DNA of 64,000 nucleotides from positions 1,178,001 through 1,242,000 of the forward strand of contig NZ_CP016172.1 in assembly GCF_001676725.1 (NCBI RefSeq). Direction: 5' to 3'. Shown here in pieces: positions 55,163 to 63,339 of the stretch. The notes under the pieces were generated by a model. That model made no database searches and was not told the origin of the DNA. It was given only the letters and a program-made list of their open reading frames with translations. Origin of the DNA: Bordetella flabilis. GTDB lineage: Bacteria; Pseudomonadota; Gammaproteobacteria; Burkholderiales; Burkholderiaceae_B. Position numbers and translations under genes: made by a program. How positions within the stretch are numbered: the stretch's first letter is position 1; each line of letters starts with the position of its first letter.

Positions 55163-55747
55163 TCAGGCCGGACGCGGCGCGTCGCCGAAGGCCAGTTTCA
55201 ATGCATGGTCGCGGATATCCGGGGGCCACGCCGCCATGCGGGCGCGCATGCCGTCGTGGTCATCGGCGAAGAGCGCGCGCGTGGCTTCCTCGAAGCCGGG
55301 CATATCGCCGGCCATGGCGGACATGAAGCGATAGGCGGCTTCGCGCATGTCCTGCGCGCGGCCGCGCGGATCGCGCATGGCAGTCTCCACCAGTTTACGC
55401 AGCGCGACGGACGCCCCGCCAGCTTGCGCGTTCAGCCATTCCCAGTGGCGCGGCAACAGCGTGACTTCGCGCGCCACCACGCCGAGCCTCGGCCGCCCAC
55501 GCCCGCGTGGCGCTTCGCCGGCCGGCGGGTCGGCGGCCAGCCGCGCCAGAACGTCATCGCGGCTGCCGCGCAGGTCCAGGTCCACGACCCGTCCGGTGCT
55601 GTCGTCGAAGGTCAGCACGCTGTCCGGCGCGGCCGGGTCGCCTTCGAGGGCGGCCTTCACGGCCAGGGCGACATCGGGCAGCGGTCCGCTGGCCAGGCGG
55701 CGATGGCGCGCGAAGGCGGTGCAGGAAGTCTGGACGGAGAGGGGCAT
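55163..55747 (-). CDS. DUF2239-family protein
   Basis: This 194-residue protein starts CTAFARHRRLASGPLPDVALAVKAAL after a short lead, continues LTFDDSTGRVVDLDLRGSRDDVLARL and ends in a helical part (LPRHWEWLNAQAGGASVALRKLVETAMRD, REAAYRFMSAMAGDMPGFEEATRALFADD). This matches the DUF2239 layout as I know it. No biochemical function is assigned. The start at 55747 follows a GGAAAA-type site, and a consensus sigma-70 promoter lies about 100 bp upstream. It is probably co-transcribed with the NYN gene. Confidence 0.8.
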   Translation of the reverse strand: MPLSVQTSCTAFARHRRLASGPLPDVALAVKAALEGDPAAPDSVLTFDDSTGRVVDLDLRGSRDDVLARLAADPPAGEAPRGRGRPRLGVVAREVTLLPRHWEWLNAQAGGASVALRKLVETAMRDPRGRAQDMREAAYRFMSAMAGDMPGFEEATRALFADDHDGMRARMAAWPPDIRDHALKLAFGDAPRPA

Positions 55748-55847
55748 TGCGGTTTTCCGGGGAGGGGCGTCATGGGCCCTGGGGGAAGCAGGTCGGTAAA
55801 CGCGCGACGGTGTGTGGACCGTAGTGCGTGCCGCGGCAAGTGCAAGA

Positions 55848-55876
55848 ATTATACCCGGGTTAAAATAAAGCGTCCA
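55848..55876 (-). promoter_or_regulatory. Sigma-70 promoter for the DUF2239/NYN unit
   Basis: On the minus strand a perfect TATAAT (55848-55853) lies 17 nt from TGGACG (55871-55876), four of six matches to TTGACA. It is placed in an AT-rich patch about 100 bp upstream of the DUF2239 start. Transcription should begin near 55841. Confidence 0.65.
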
Positions 55877-56069
55877 GGGTTGGGTGCGACTTCCGCCGTG
55901 TCCTTCACCAGGCAGCAAGGCGGGCCCGCCGCGTGCGCCAGAAACGAGCTGAAACCTCGGTAGCACCGCCGGCACGGAATTCGCACGTGTGGCGGCGCTC
56001 CAAGTGAGTACAGTATGCGAGTATTCTTCCGCGCCTGCCCCGCTCGCGCGGGCAGGCTGGAGCAGCAAC

Positions 56070-56633
56070 ATGAAACCCTTTGCATTACGGGCCGCCATCG
56101 TGGCCCTGGCGCTGGCGACGGCCAGTGTCTCATCGCCCGCGTTCGCCGGGCGCGGCTACTACCATGGCGGTTACCACCATGGCGGCTACCGCGGTTCCTC
56201 CAGCGGCTGGTGGGTAGGCGGTGCGCTCGCGCTGGGGGCGGCGGGCGCCATCATCGCACTGAATTCCCGGCCGGCCTATTACGGTCCCTCCGTGGTCTAC
56301 ACCACACCGTATTACGCGGCGCCGGTGTACGGCGCCCCCGTGTATGCCGCACCGCCGGTGGTGTACGCGCCGCCGCCGGCGCCCGTGTATGTCGCGCCCC
56401 CGGCGCAATATACGGCCCCATCGCCGTCCGCCGGCAACCTGATTGCCTATCCAGCGCGCGGGCAAACCCAGGCGCAGCAGACCCGGGACCGCAGCGAATG
56501 CCAGGGCTGGGCCATGAACCAGAGCGGCTTCGACCCCGCGCATGTCACCGAGTACACCACCAACGTCATGGTGGATTCGTACAACCGGGCCATGGCGGCG
56601 TGCATGACGGGAAGGGGCTATTCGGTCAGCTGA
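56070..56633 (+). CDS. Exported Gly/Tyr/Pro-rich protein with small C-terminal domain
   Basis: This 187-residue protein has a signal peptide (FALRAAIVALALATASVSSPAFA) and a His/Gly/Tyr-rich stretch (GYYHGGYHHGGYRG). One hydrophobic glycine-zipper-like segment follows (WWVGGALALGAAGAIIAL), then Ala/Pro/Val/Tyr repeats and a C-terminal Cys-containing domain (SECQGWAMNQSGFDP, AMAACMTGRGYS). It resembles glycine-zipper-type envelope proteins. A GGAG site precedes the ATG at 56070. Function unknown. Confidence 0.8.
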   Translation: MKPFALRAAIVALALATASVSSPAFAGRGYYHGGYHHGGYRGSSSGWWVGGALALGAAGAIIALNSRPAYYGPSVVYTTPYYAAPVYGAPVYAAPPVVYAPPPAPVYVAPPAQYTAPSPSAGNLIAYPARGQTQAQQTRDRSECQGWAMNQSGFDPAHVTEYTTNVMVDSYNRAMAACMTGRGYSVS

Positions 56634-56700
56634 TAGTCAGCCAGGCCGGCCGCGGGGCGCAAGCCTTGCCACGGCGCCACGCCAACAGTGTTGTGCAGCC

Positions 56701-56728
56701 ATCGGCAAGGTCATTCGACCTTGCCGAT
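56701..56728. terminator. 12-bp perfect hairpin between convergent genes
   Basis: ATCGGCAAGGTC-ATTC-GACCTTGCCGAT forms a stem of 12 perfect pairs with a 4-nt loop. It covers the stop codon of the leftward Bug gene and lies about 70 nt past the stop of the rightward exported-protein gene. No T-run follows on either strand, so it may be a weak bidirectional terminator or an mRNA 3'-end stabiliser. Confidence 0.5.
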
Positions 56729-57685
56729 CTTGCGTACGGCGTCGGTCATCTTGGCGGCGTCTTTGCTCCAGTAATCCTGGAATTGCGGCGCGTCCAGGTA
56801 TAGCAGCGGGCTGCCCGCCGCCTGGATGGTTTCGCGCACCTTAGGGTCGTTTGCGGCCGTTGCCGCGGCCTGCCGCAGTTTCTGCACGACGGGCTCCGGC
56901 GTGCCGGCGGGAACGAACAGCCCCGACCATTGCGCGAACGTCACGTCATAGCCGAGTTCCTTTAGCGTGGGCGTATCCGGCAAGGCGGCAAGGCGGGTGT
57001 CGCCCCATGTCGCCAGCGGACGCACCTTGCCTGCCTGGATGTATTGCAGCACGGAGGCCGGCCCGGTCGACAGCGCCTGCACCTGCCCGCCCAGCAGCGC
57101 CACCACCGCGGGCCCCGCACCGCCATAAGGCACGTGCAGCACGCGTATGCCGGACGCGCCCTTCAGCATTTCCATGGGCACGTGCATGGTGCCGTAGTTG
57201 CCCGAGGAACCGTAGCTGGCGGGCTGCGCGTCCGGACGCCGCAGGTCGTCGATGAATTGCTGCGCGGTCTTCCAGGGACTGTCCGCGCGGACGACCAGCA
57301 CCGTGGGGTCCGCGGTAAACCGCGCGATGGGCTTGAACTGGTCCAGCCGGTACATCGGCGCGCGGCCCAGGATGCGGTCGGCCTCCGGAATGATCGAAAT
57401 GGAAGACAGGGCCATCAGCACCGTGTAGCCGTCGGGTTCGGCGCGCGCCACCACGCCCATCCCCAGCCCGCCGCCCGCGCCGGCGCGGTTTTCCACCACC
57501 ACGGTCTGCTTCAAGGCGCGGCTCATGGCGTCCGCGACAGGTCGTGCGACCGTATCGGCGACGCCCCCCGGCGGAAAGGGCACGATCATGGTGATGGAGC
57601 GTGTGGGCCAGTTGTCCTGCGCCAGGCAAGCCGTCGCCGCGCATAGCGTGATTACGCCCGCCATCATCCTCAAGGTCGATTGCAT
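56711..57685 (-). CDS. Bug/TctC-family tripartite-tricarboxylate-type periplasmic receptor
   Basis: The product is 324 residues from the ATG at 57685, with a GGAG site upstream. The signal peptide is MMAGVITLCAATACLA and the mature start DNWPTRSITMIVPFPPGGVADTVARP, the family hallmark. Other typical segments are VENRAGAGGGLGMGVVARAEPDGYTVL, VPYGGAGPAVVALLGGQVQAL and WSGLFVPAGTPEPVVQKLRQA. Bug receptors bind carboxylates or nicotinate-like ligands and are greatly expanded in Bordetella-type genomes. No TctA/TctB permease is adjacent. Confidence 0.93.
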   Translation of the reverse strand: MQSTLRMMAGVITLCAATACLAQDNWPTRSITMIVPFPPGGVADTVARPVADAMSRALKQTVVVENRAGAGGGLGMGVVARAEPDGYTVLMALSSISIIPEADRILGRAPMYRLDQFKPIARFTADPTVLVVRADSPWKTAQQFIDDLRRPDAQPASYGSSGNYGTMHVPMEMLKGASGIRVLHVPYGGAGPAVVALLGGQVQALSTGPASVLQYIQAGKVRPLATWGDTRLAALPDTPTLKELGYDVTFAQWSGLFVPAGTPEPVVQKLRQAAATAANDPKVRETIQAAGSPLLYLDAPQFQDYWSKDAAKMTDAVRKIGKVE

Positions 57686-57965
57686 TCGTCTTCTCCAATT
57701 GTTCTCATGGACGCCTGTGCCGGCGTTCGGGACGCCGCGCGGCGTCTTCGTGGTCAGGTGCTTGAAATCGCACCGCGCTAGTCTAGTCCTTGCCGCAGCG
57801 GGCAGGAAGCAGGCCGGACGCCCTACGCACGGCGAACGGTGGAAGAGCATAGGCGGCTTCAATGGTCTCCATAAAATGAATTCGCTTCCTGTCGGGAACC
57901 CGGCTCCGCATAATCTGTCCATCAGAGATGCCGGGCGTTGTGTTGCCGGCGACAAGGAGTCGTAG

Positions 57966-58184
57966 ATGAACGAGCTTTTGAAAGGATTGATCGGTGCTGA
58001 ATTGACCTTGCTCGGCGTGCCGAATCAGGCATGGTCCCAGGTCGATGCCCGCGCGCTGGACCCGGTGTGGTTGCCCACCGGTGCGGACGGCGAGCGTGCC
58101 GTTCAACAAGGCGTCAGCATCAAGGAGGAAGCGAGCTCCCAGGTGCAGTTCAACACCGACCACTACCGCATCGCGGCGGGCTGA
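57966..58184 (+). CDS. Small unknown protein (72 residues)
   Basis: The frame from 57966 has an AAGGAG site 7 nt upstream. It encodes MNELLKGLIGAELTLLGVPN, then ARALDPVWLPTGADGERAVQQGVSIKEEA and ends DHYRIAAG. I recognise no family. Good ribosome-site spacing argues for a real gene, while the short length argues for caution. It lies in the 280-bp-plus gap divergent from the Bug receptor. The minus-strand frame across it is a shadow. Confidence 0.5.
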   Translation: MNELLKGLIGAELTLLGVPNQAWSQVDARALDPVWLPTGADGERAVQQGVSIKEEASSQVQFNTDHYRIAAG

Positions 58185-58407
58185 TTGCCGCCGTCGCCGC
58201 GGCCGCCTTCGACGCGTGCCGCGGCTGCCAGGCCTGTGCCTGGCCACCGCCCGGCGCGGGAACAGCGCTCCTGCCTGGCCGCCGCGTGGTCCCTGAGCTA
58301 CACCTGAATGAAGTCGCCGCCTTGTCCGCGCGCTGCCCCGTCCGGCGTGCGCGATGTGCGAGCGGCGCCATAACGCGCCCCGCACGGTCTTGAACCGCGC
58401 CGGCGCA

Positions 58408-58764
58408 TCAACGCCGCGGACCCGTGATGATGGGCCGCGGCGTCGTCTTTTCCAGCGCCGAGGCGCCCGGTGCGTCGATGCGCAGATCCGCGCGCGGCCG
58501 CGCCACGCAGGCCAGTATCCATCCTTCTTCCATCTCGTCCGCCGTCAGGCCCGGCCGCCCGCCGGGATAGGCGACCTCGCCCTGCGCCAATCGGCACATG
58601 CATGTGCGGCAGGTGCCATTGCGGCATGCGCTGGGAATACGGACGCCGGCACGCGCGGCCGCGGCCAGCAGCGTGTCGTCGCCGGTGGCGAGGAAGCGCC
58701 ATTGCCCGGGAAGCAGTGTGACGGCGTAGGCGGCGGAGTCGGTGGGGTCGGGTGTGTCGGTCAT
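58408..58764 (-). CDS. 2Fe-2S ferredoxin (plant/adrenodoxin-type fold)
   Basis: This 118-residue protein has the cluster motif C-x4-C-x2-C in SACRNGTCRTCMC and the fourth Cys in EGWILACVARPRADL, as in chloroplast-type ferredoxins. The fold segments LLPGQWRFLATGDDTLLAAAARAGVRIPSACRNG are usual. It is likely an electron carrier to an oxygenase or reductase not seen in the window. The ATG at 58764 is preferred; upstream sequence is non-family. It is divergent from the LysR gene and could be its target. Confidence 0.88.
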   Translation of the reverse strand: MTDTPDPTDSAAYAVTLLPGQWRFLATGDDTLLAAAARAGVRIPSACRNGTCRTCMCRLAQGEVAYPGGRPGLTADEMEEGWILACVARPRADLRIDAPGASALEKTTPRPIITGPRR

Positions 58765-58921
58765 GTACGGGGCGCCGGCGCATCCTGGCGGCTGCCGCGA
58801 TTCTAGCGCCGCAGCCGCCATGCCGATGCGGCGCGCGGCGGGTGACGCCGTGCCGCCAAGTCGCCAAGTCGCCAAGCCGCCGGCCGGCGCGGCCGGATGC
58901 GCTACACTCTGGATTCCAGTC

Positions 58922-58940
58922 AGTTATCGATTCCATAACT
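58922..58940. promoter_or_regulatory. LysR box AGTTAT-N7-ATAACT upstream of the LysR gene
   Basis: This is an exact 6-bp dyad with a 7-nt spacer that contains T-N11-A (T at 58925, A at 58937), the LysR-type site geometry. It lies just 7 nt before the LysR ATG and about 160 bp upstream of the divergent ferredoxin start. Autoregulation is the simplest reading. Confidence 0.6.
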
Positions 58941-58947
58941 TTCGTTC

Positions 58948-59844
58948 ATGGATATTTCGCTGCGCGACCTCTCGTATTTTCTTGCGGTGGTAACGCACGG
59001 CCATCTGGGCCGGGCCGCGTCCGCGTGTGCCGTGACGCAGCCCGCCTTGTCGAAGTCGCTGAAGCGTCTCGAGGACGAAACCGGCATCCCGCTGTTCGAC
59101 CGCGCCGGTCGGGCGATCCGGCCGACCTCGGCGGGCCTGGCCTTCGCCGAGCATGCGCGCAAGGTGGTCAACCAGTACGAAGACGCCGTGCGCCACGCCG
59201 AAGGCCTGCGCGCCGGAACGGGAGGCCTGTTGCGCCTCGGGGCCACGGCCGCCACCATGGACACGGTCATCATGCCGGTGCTCGAGGTTCTGCTGCCGGC
59301 GCAGCCGGGGCTGCGGGTCGCCCTGACCCTGGGGCTGTCCGATGAACTGCCGGACCGCGTGGAGCAGGGCGACCTCGATCTCGCGGTCGCGCCCGCCGAC
59401 GCCACGCGCGGCGGCGTGCTGCGCCATGAGGCCGTCGGGCAGGACGTGCTGCGTCTGGTGGCCGGCCGGCGCAACCCCTTGTTCGCGCAAAAAACGATCG
59501 GCTTGCCGGATCTGGCCGGGCAACGCTGGATTCTTCCCAAGCGCACGTCGGTGGCGCGCCAGCGCCTGGACGCCTTGTTCGCGGGCGCGGACCAGCCCCT
59601 GCCCCGCGCCGTCCTGGAAGTCGATTTCATATCGGCCGGCGCATTGAAGCTGGTGGCCGGCACCGACCTGCTGACCGTGGCCCCAGCGGCCCTGCTCGAA
59701 GACACCGGCGAGACAGGCGTGGCGGCCCTGCCGGTCGGCGCGGTGTTGCCCCTGACGCGGGATATTTCGCTGTTGAGCCGCCGCAATGCCGTGTGGTCGC
59801 CCATGATGAAGGCGTTTCGCCGTGTGCTGAAGAACCGTCCATGA
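58948..59844 (+). CDS. LysR-family transcriptional regulator
   Basis: This 298-residue regulator has an N-terminal helix-turn-helix (MDISLRDLSYFLAVVTHGHLGRAASACAVTQPALSKSLKRLE) and an effector domain (GTGGLLRLGATAATMDTVIMPVLEVLLPAQPGLRVALTLGLSDELPDRVEQGDLDLAV). It overlaps the start of the ClC gene by four bases (ATGA), so both are translated together, and it carries a LysR box just upstream of its own start. The divergent ferredoxin is another candidate target. Confidence 0.92.
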   Translation: MDISLRDLSYFLAVVTHGHLGRAASACAVTQPALSKSLKRLEDETGIPLFDRAGRAIRPTSAGLAFAEHARKVVNQYEDAVRHAEGLRAGTGGLLRLGATAATMDTVIMPVLEVLLPAQPGLRVALTLGLSDELPDRVEQGDLDLAVAPADATRGGVLRHEAVGQDVLRLVAGRRNPLFAQKTIGLPDLAGQRWILPKRTSVARQRLDALFAGADQPLPRAVLEVDFISAGALKLVAGTDLLTVAPAALLEDTGETGVAALPVGAVLPLTRDISLLSRRNAVWSPMMKAFRRVLKNRP

Positions 59845-61583
59845 AAAAGGAAAAGGCAAGGGCAGGAATGGACGCGCCGCCGCTCGACCGCGAAGGCCGG
59901 TCGGTGGCGGACTATCTGCTCGGCATGGCCCTGGCCGCGATCATGGGCGTTCTGGGCGCGCTCGCCGCGCACGGGTTCCGCTGGAGCCTGGAGCACGCTT
60001 CCGAGGCCCTGTTCGGAACGGCCGACGATATCACCCGGCTGTTCGCCGACCTGCCCTGGTATATCCGGATCGCCTGTCCCACGCTGGGCGGCGCGATCGC
60101 CGCCTTCGTGCTGGTGCAGGCGCAGCGGCGCGAACAGCGCGATGGCGTGGTGTCGGAATACCTGGAAACCATAGACGGCAAGATGTCGCGCATCCCGGTA
60201 ATGCCGTCGTTGCTGCGCTGCCTGTCTTCCTTCTTCTCCATCGTGTCGGGCGGCTCCATCGGCAAGGAAGGCGCGATGGTGCAGTTGTCGGCAACCGTGG
60301 GCTCGGTATTCTGCATGCGGCTGCGCGGCCTGCGCGGCGAGGACTTCCGCCTGGCCGTGGCCATGGCGGCCACCGGCGGCCTGGCGGCGGTGTATCACAC
60401 GCCGCTGGCCGCGGCCATCTTCATCGCGGAAATCGCGTTTGGCGGCATCGAGCTACGGCGCATCGGATACCTGTTCACCGCGGCCGCCACGTCGACCTGG
60501 GTGACCAGCGCGATGGGCCATTTCACGCCCCTGTATGCCTTGCCGGCCTACGCGTTCGATGTCACCGGCCCCGGCGTGCTGGCCGTCGCGGCGCTGGGCG
60601 TGGCGGCTGGCGTGTCCGGTTCGGTCTTCCTCTGGTGCACCCGCATGGCCAAGCGCCTGTTCACGCGGCTGCACCGGTCGGTGGTGGTGCGCATGACCCT
60701 GGGCGGACTGATCGTCGGTTTGATCACCCTGGTCGCGCCCGACGTGACCGGCAACGGTTTCGCGCCCATCGCGCGGCTGTTCGACGGCGACACGCTGGCG
60801 ACGCCCCTGTTGATGCTGCTGGCGCTGAAGATCGTCGCCACGGCGGCGACGGTCGGTGCGGGCGCCATCGGCGGATTGTTCACGCCGTCGCTGATGATCG
60901 GCGCCTTGACCGGGGCGGTGTGTGCGCCGGTGGCCGCGCATGTGTTCGGCGTGGAGCATGACCTGGTGCTGATGGGCGTGCTGGGCATGGCGGGCTCGCT
61001 GGCGGCCACCACCCAGGCGCCGCTCATGTCCACGCTGATGGTCTTCGAGATGACGCAGGAGCCTTCCTTCGTTTTCCCGCTGATGGTCGCCACGGTGGCG
61101 GCCTACGCGACCTCCATGCTGTTCCGGCAGACGGGCACCTACGAGGTCATCGCCCGCCATCGCGCGCGCTACGAACGGCGCAGCCGGCTGGCCGACGCCA
61201 CGGCCGGCACGGTCATGCGTACGCCGGGCCTGCTGGCCCCGACATCCGCCATGCTGCGCGACGCCCTGGAAGTCGGCCTGTCGCAGAAGAACCGCTTCGT
61301 ATTCGTCGTCGACGAGGCGCAGCGCTTCATCGGCGCGGTCTGGACCAATGACCTGATGGCGCGCGTCAATGCCGGGGAGGGCGCGGCGACCACGCTGGCC
61401 GACATGGCGGCCCGCGATTTCCCCGTGGTGTACGCGAGCCAGCGGCTGCTCGACGTGTGGCAGACCGTGGTGGAGTCGCCGGCGGAGCGAACCCCGGTGC
61501 TGAGCGACCCCGATGGCCGGCGCGTCGTGGGCGTATTGCAGAAGAGCGAACTGCTGAAGCAGGCGCGCTATCTGTTTGCCTGA
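59841..61583 (+). CDS. ClC-family chloride channel/antiporter with C-terminal CBS domains
   Basis: This 580-residue membrane protein has about ten or more helices. The three selectivity motifs are visible: GSIGKEGAM (with the gating Glu), VGAGAIGGLFTPSLMIG, and the first-helix region around YIRIACPTLGG. The C-terminal 140 residues form a tandem CBS region (TAGTVMRTPGLLAPTSAMLRDALE, PVLSDPDGRRVVGVLQKSELLKQ). The Glu of GKEG is kept, as in Cl-/H+ exchangers. The family GxxPGxEP-like motif near the N-terminus is divergent. It starts within the LysR stop. Confidence 0.9.
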   Translation: MKKEKARAGMDAPPLDREGRSVADYLLGMALAAIMGVLGALAAHGFRWSLEHASEALFGTADDITRLFADLPWYIRIACPTLGGAIAAFVLVQAQRREQRDGVVSEYLETIDGKMSRIPVMPSLLRCLSSFFSIVSGGSIGKEGAMVQLSATVGSVFCMRLRGLRGEDFRLAVAMAATGGLAAVYHTPLAAAIFIAEIAFGGIELRRIGYLFTAAATSTWVTSAMGHFTPLYALPAYAFDVTGPGVLAVAALGVAAGVSGSVFLWCTRMAKRLFTRLHRSVVVRMTLGGLIVGLITLVAPDVTGNGFAPIARLFDGDTLATPLLMLLALKIVATAATVGAGAIGGLFTPSLMIGALTGAVCAPVAAHVFGVEHDLVLMGVLGMAGSLAATTQAPLMSTLMVFEMTQEPSFVFPLMVATVAAYATSMLFRQTGTYEVIARHRARYERRSRLADATAGTVMRTPGLLAPTSAMLRDALEVGLSQKNRFVFVVDEAQRFIGAVWTNDLMARVNAGEGAATTLADMAARDFPVVYASQRLLDVWQTVVESPAERTPVLSDPDGRRVVGVLQKSELLKQARYLFA

Positions 61584-61688
61584 CCGGCGTCGGTGAGCTC
61601 ACTGCTGGCCGCGTCCCTGTAGGGGCCACACGGATGGGCACACTGGTTGCGGTCCCTGGCTGCGCGCCCCGCGCCTAGGGAGATCGAG

Positions 61689-62339
61689 ATGAATCACTTC
61701 AAAAAAGCCGTTCTGGCCGCGAGCCTGCTGGGCATGGTTGCGATGGCCGGGGCCGCCGTCGGGCAGGCCGCCGATATCAGCCGCGGCGACCGTGAATTCC
61801 TGCGGCAGGCGGCGCAGGCCAACACCTTCGAATCCGAGGCCAGCCTATGGGTGCAGCGCAACGGCGAACAGGACGAGGTCAAGCGCTATGCCGGACTGAT
61901 GATCCAGGACCACGCGACGGTAGCCAGGCAGTTGAAGGAATTGGCTGCCGCCAAGGGCGTGGAATTGCCCGCCGAACTGCCGCCGGCCCAGGCCAGGATC
62001 CTCAAGGAATTGCGGTCTGAAAACGGCACGCGGCTGGACCGCAGCTACGCCGACAAGGTTGCCGTCGCGGCGCATAAGGACGCCGTGGAGCTCTTTTCCG
62101 ACGCCAACCAGAAAGCCAGGGATCCGGAGATCAAGGCATTCGCGCAGCAGACCCTGCCAAGCCTGAAGGCGCATCTGGATGAGGGCATCGCCCTGCAGAA
62201 GAGCGTGGCCGCCAGCGGGCAGGCCAGCCCGCCCGAGCGCGCAGCACCGAACGCCACGGTTCCCGGCGGCGTGTCGCCCGCCTCACGCGAGGCGCCGCCC
62301 AGCCTTTTGCCGGGCGACAAGGGCGCGCCGACCCGCTGA
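61689..62339 (+). CDS. DUF4142-family exported ferritin-like protein
   Basis: This 216-residue protein has a signal peptide (AVLAASLLGMVAMAGAAVGQA) and the domain DREFLRQAAQANTFESEASLWVQRNGEQDEVKRYAGLMIQDHATVARQLKELAAAKGVELP, the typical four-helix start. The helical part runs to ALQKSVAASG, then a Pro-rich tail. DUF4142 proteins are often annotated as outer membrane or stress-related. AGGGAG lies before the ATG. It sits in a stress-type block with hemerythrin. Confidence 0.88.
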   Translation: MNHFKKAVLAASLLGMVAMAGAAVGQAADISRGDREFLRQAAQANTFESEASLWVQRNGEQDEVKRYAGLMIQDHATVARQLKELAAAKGVELPAELPPAQARILKELRSENGTRLDRSYADKVAVAAHKDAVELFSDANQKARDPEIKAFAQQTLPSLKAHLDEGIALQKSVAASGQASPPERAAPNATVPGGVSPASREAPPSLLPGDKGAPTR

Positions 62340-62430
62340 CCGCCTGAACCTCTGCCGGAATCCTCGCGCCTGGGGCACGCATGCGCTATGGAGGCCGGGC
62401 GTCGCGGCAACGCCCCGGCCGGCTCTCCAA

Positions 62431-62458
62431 GAAAAAGCGCGCCGCTAGGGCGGCGCGC
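62431..62458 (-). terminator. Intrinsic terminator for the small leftward gene at 62486
   Basis: Arms GCGCGCCGC/GCGGCGCGC (62437-62445 and 62450-62458) with a 4-nt loop are followed on the minus strand by TTTTT (62432-62436). This GC stem with a T-run is a standard Rho-independent terminator, 28 nt past the stop of the small gene. Confidence 0.8.
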
Positions 62459-62485
62459 CATTCCAATCAAGGGATACCTCTTCGC

Positions 62486-62698
62486 TCACGGCGGTACGGC
62501 CAGCGCTTCCAGCGCACGGATGCCGTCCAACGCCGCATCGGTTGGCGTGCGGAACACGAACTCGGATTGTATGACCTGTGGCGCAGCCGTCTTACCCGTA
62601 TCAACGACTTCCACTTCCCAACGGAAACCCCCCTCGTTGGCTGGTGCCAGCCATAGGGTCGCTCTCGAGCTTGGCGTTTCCTTAGTCAATATCTTCAT
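62486..62698 (-). CDS. Small unknown protein (70 residues), with its own terminator
   Basis: The frame encodes MKILTKETPSSRATLWLAPAN, then FRWEVEVVDTGKTAAPQVIQSEFVFRTPTDAALDGIRALEALAVPP. It has a GGAG site and a clean intrinsic terminator just after its stop, so it is probably a real gene. I do not recognise the family. The pattern of a short beta-rich part plus an amphipathic C-terminal helix could be a small cytosolic protein. Confidence 0.65.
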   Translation of the reverse strand: MKILTKETPSSRATLWLAPANEGGFRWEVEVVDTGKTAAPQVIQSEFVFRTPTDAALDGIRALEALAVPP

Positions 62699-62728
62699 CG
62701 CGCTCCACGCCCCACCGGATCGCCGGTG

Positions 62729-63208
62729 TCATACCAAATGCGCTTCGACGGTAATCTCTTCTTTGCGTTGCAACATCTGCTTGGCAATATTGCGAAGGTC
62801 GACGTTCAGCACGATCAGCTTGGGAAAGAGCTCGCCTTCCTCTTCCTCGATGTGATGGCTGATGTATTCGCCCAGCACGGTGACCCTGGCGGTGAACAAC
62901 GGGTCATCGGTCGTCATGCCCTGGATTTGCGCGATGAGATTGCGCGCGCAGCCATGTTCGACGATCGCCTTGTCCAGCAGCCGCCCGAAGGCAACCGGAT
63001 TCTGGCTGCGCAGGAAGGGATAGAAAAGCTCTTCTTCGATCTGCGCGATGACGGTCAGGGTCAGGCAGGCCTCGTGCGCGATGGACTCGCGAATTTCCGG
63101 ATCCGCCGCTTTGCCGAAATCCTTGAACAACTGTTTGACCTTGCGATGGTCATCCAGCATCAATGCCAGGGCGTCACGCTGAGCGAGGGGTATATCCGCC
63201 TTGTTCAT
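62729..63208 (-). CDS. Hemerythrin HHE-domain protein
   Basis: This 159-residue protein starts at the ATG at 63208 with an AAGGAG site. Metal-ligand-type residues are in LMLDDHRKVKQLF (His), AHEACLTLTVIAQIEEELFYPFL (His/Glu), KAIVEHGCARNLIAQI (His) and YISHHIEEEEGELFPKL (His/Glu). This is the standard four-helix di-iron fold. Members respond to oxygen, nitric oxide or iron stress. The upstream extension of the frame is non-family. Confidence 0.92.
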   Translation of the reverse strand: MNKADIPLAQRDALALMLDDHRKVKQLFKDFGKAADPEIRESIAHEACLTLTVIAQIEEELFYPFLRSQNPVAFGRLLDKAIVEHGCARNLIAQIQGMTTDDPLFTARVTVLGEYISHHIEEEEGELFPKLIVLNVDLRNIAKQMLQRKEEITVEAHLV

Positions 63209-63339
63209 ACTGTTCTCCTTGTCCACGGGGTGTGCCGCAACGTTGCGGCGGGGGACAAGAGCAAGTACCGTGCCTGGGCCGAACGAGCGTCCGGCGAGGC
63301 GGCAAAAGGGGCTGTCGTGCCGTCGCCGGGGCACCCGTT

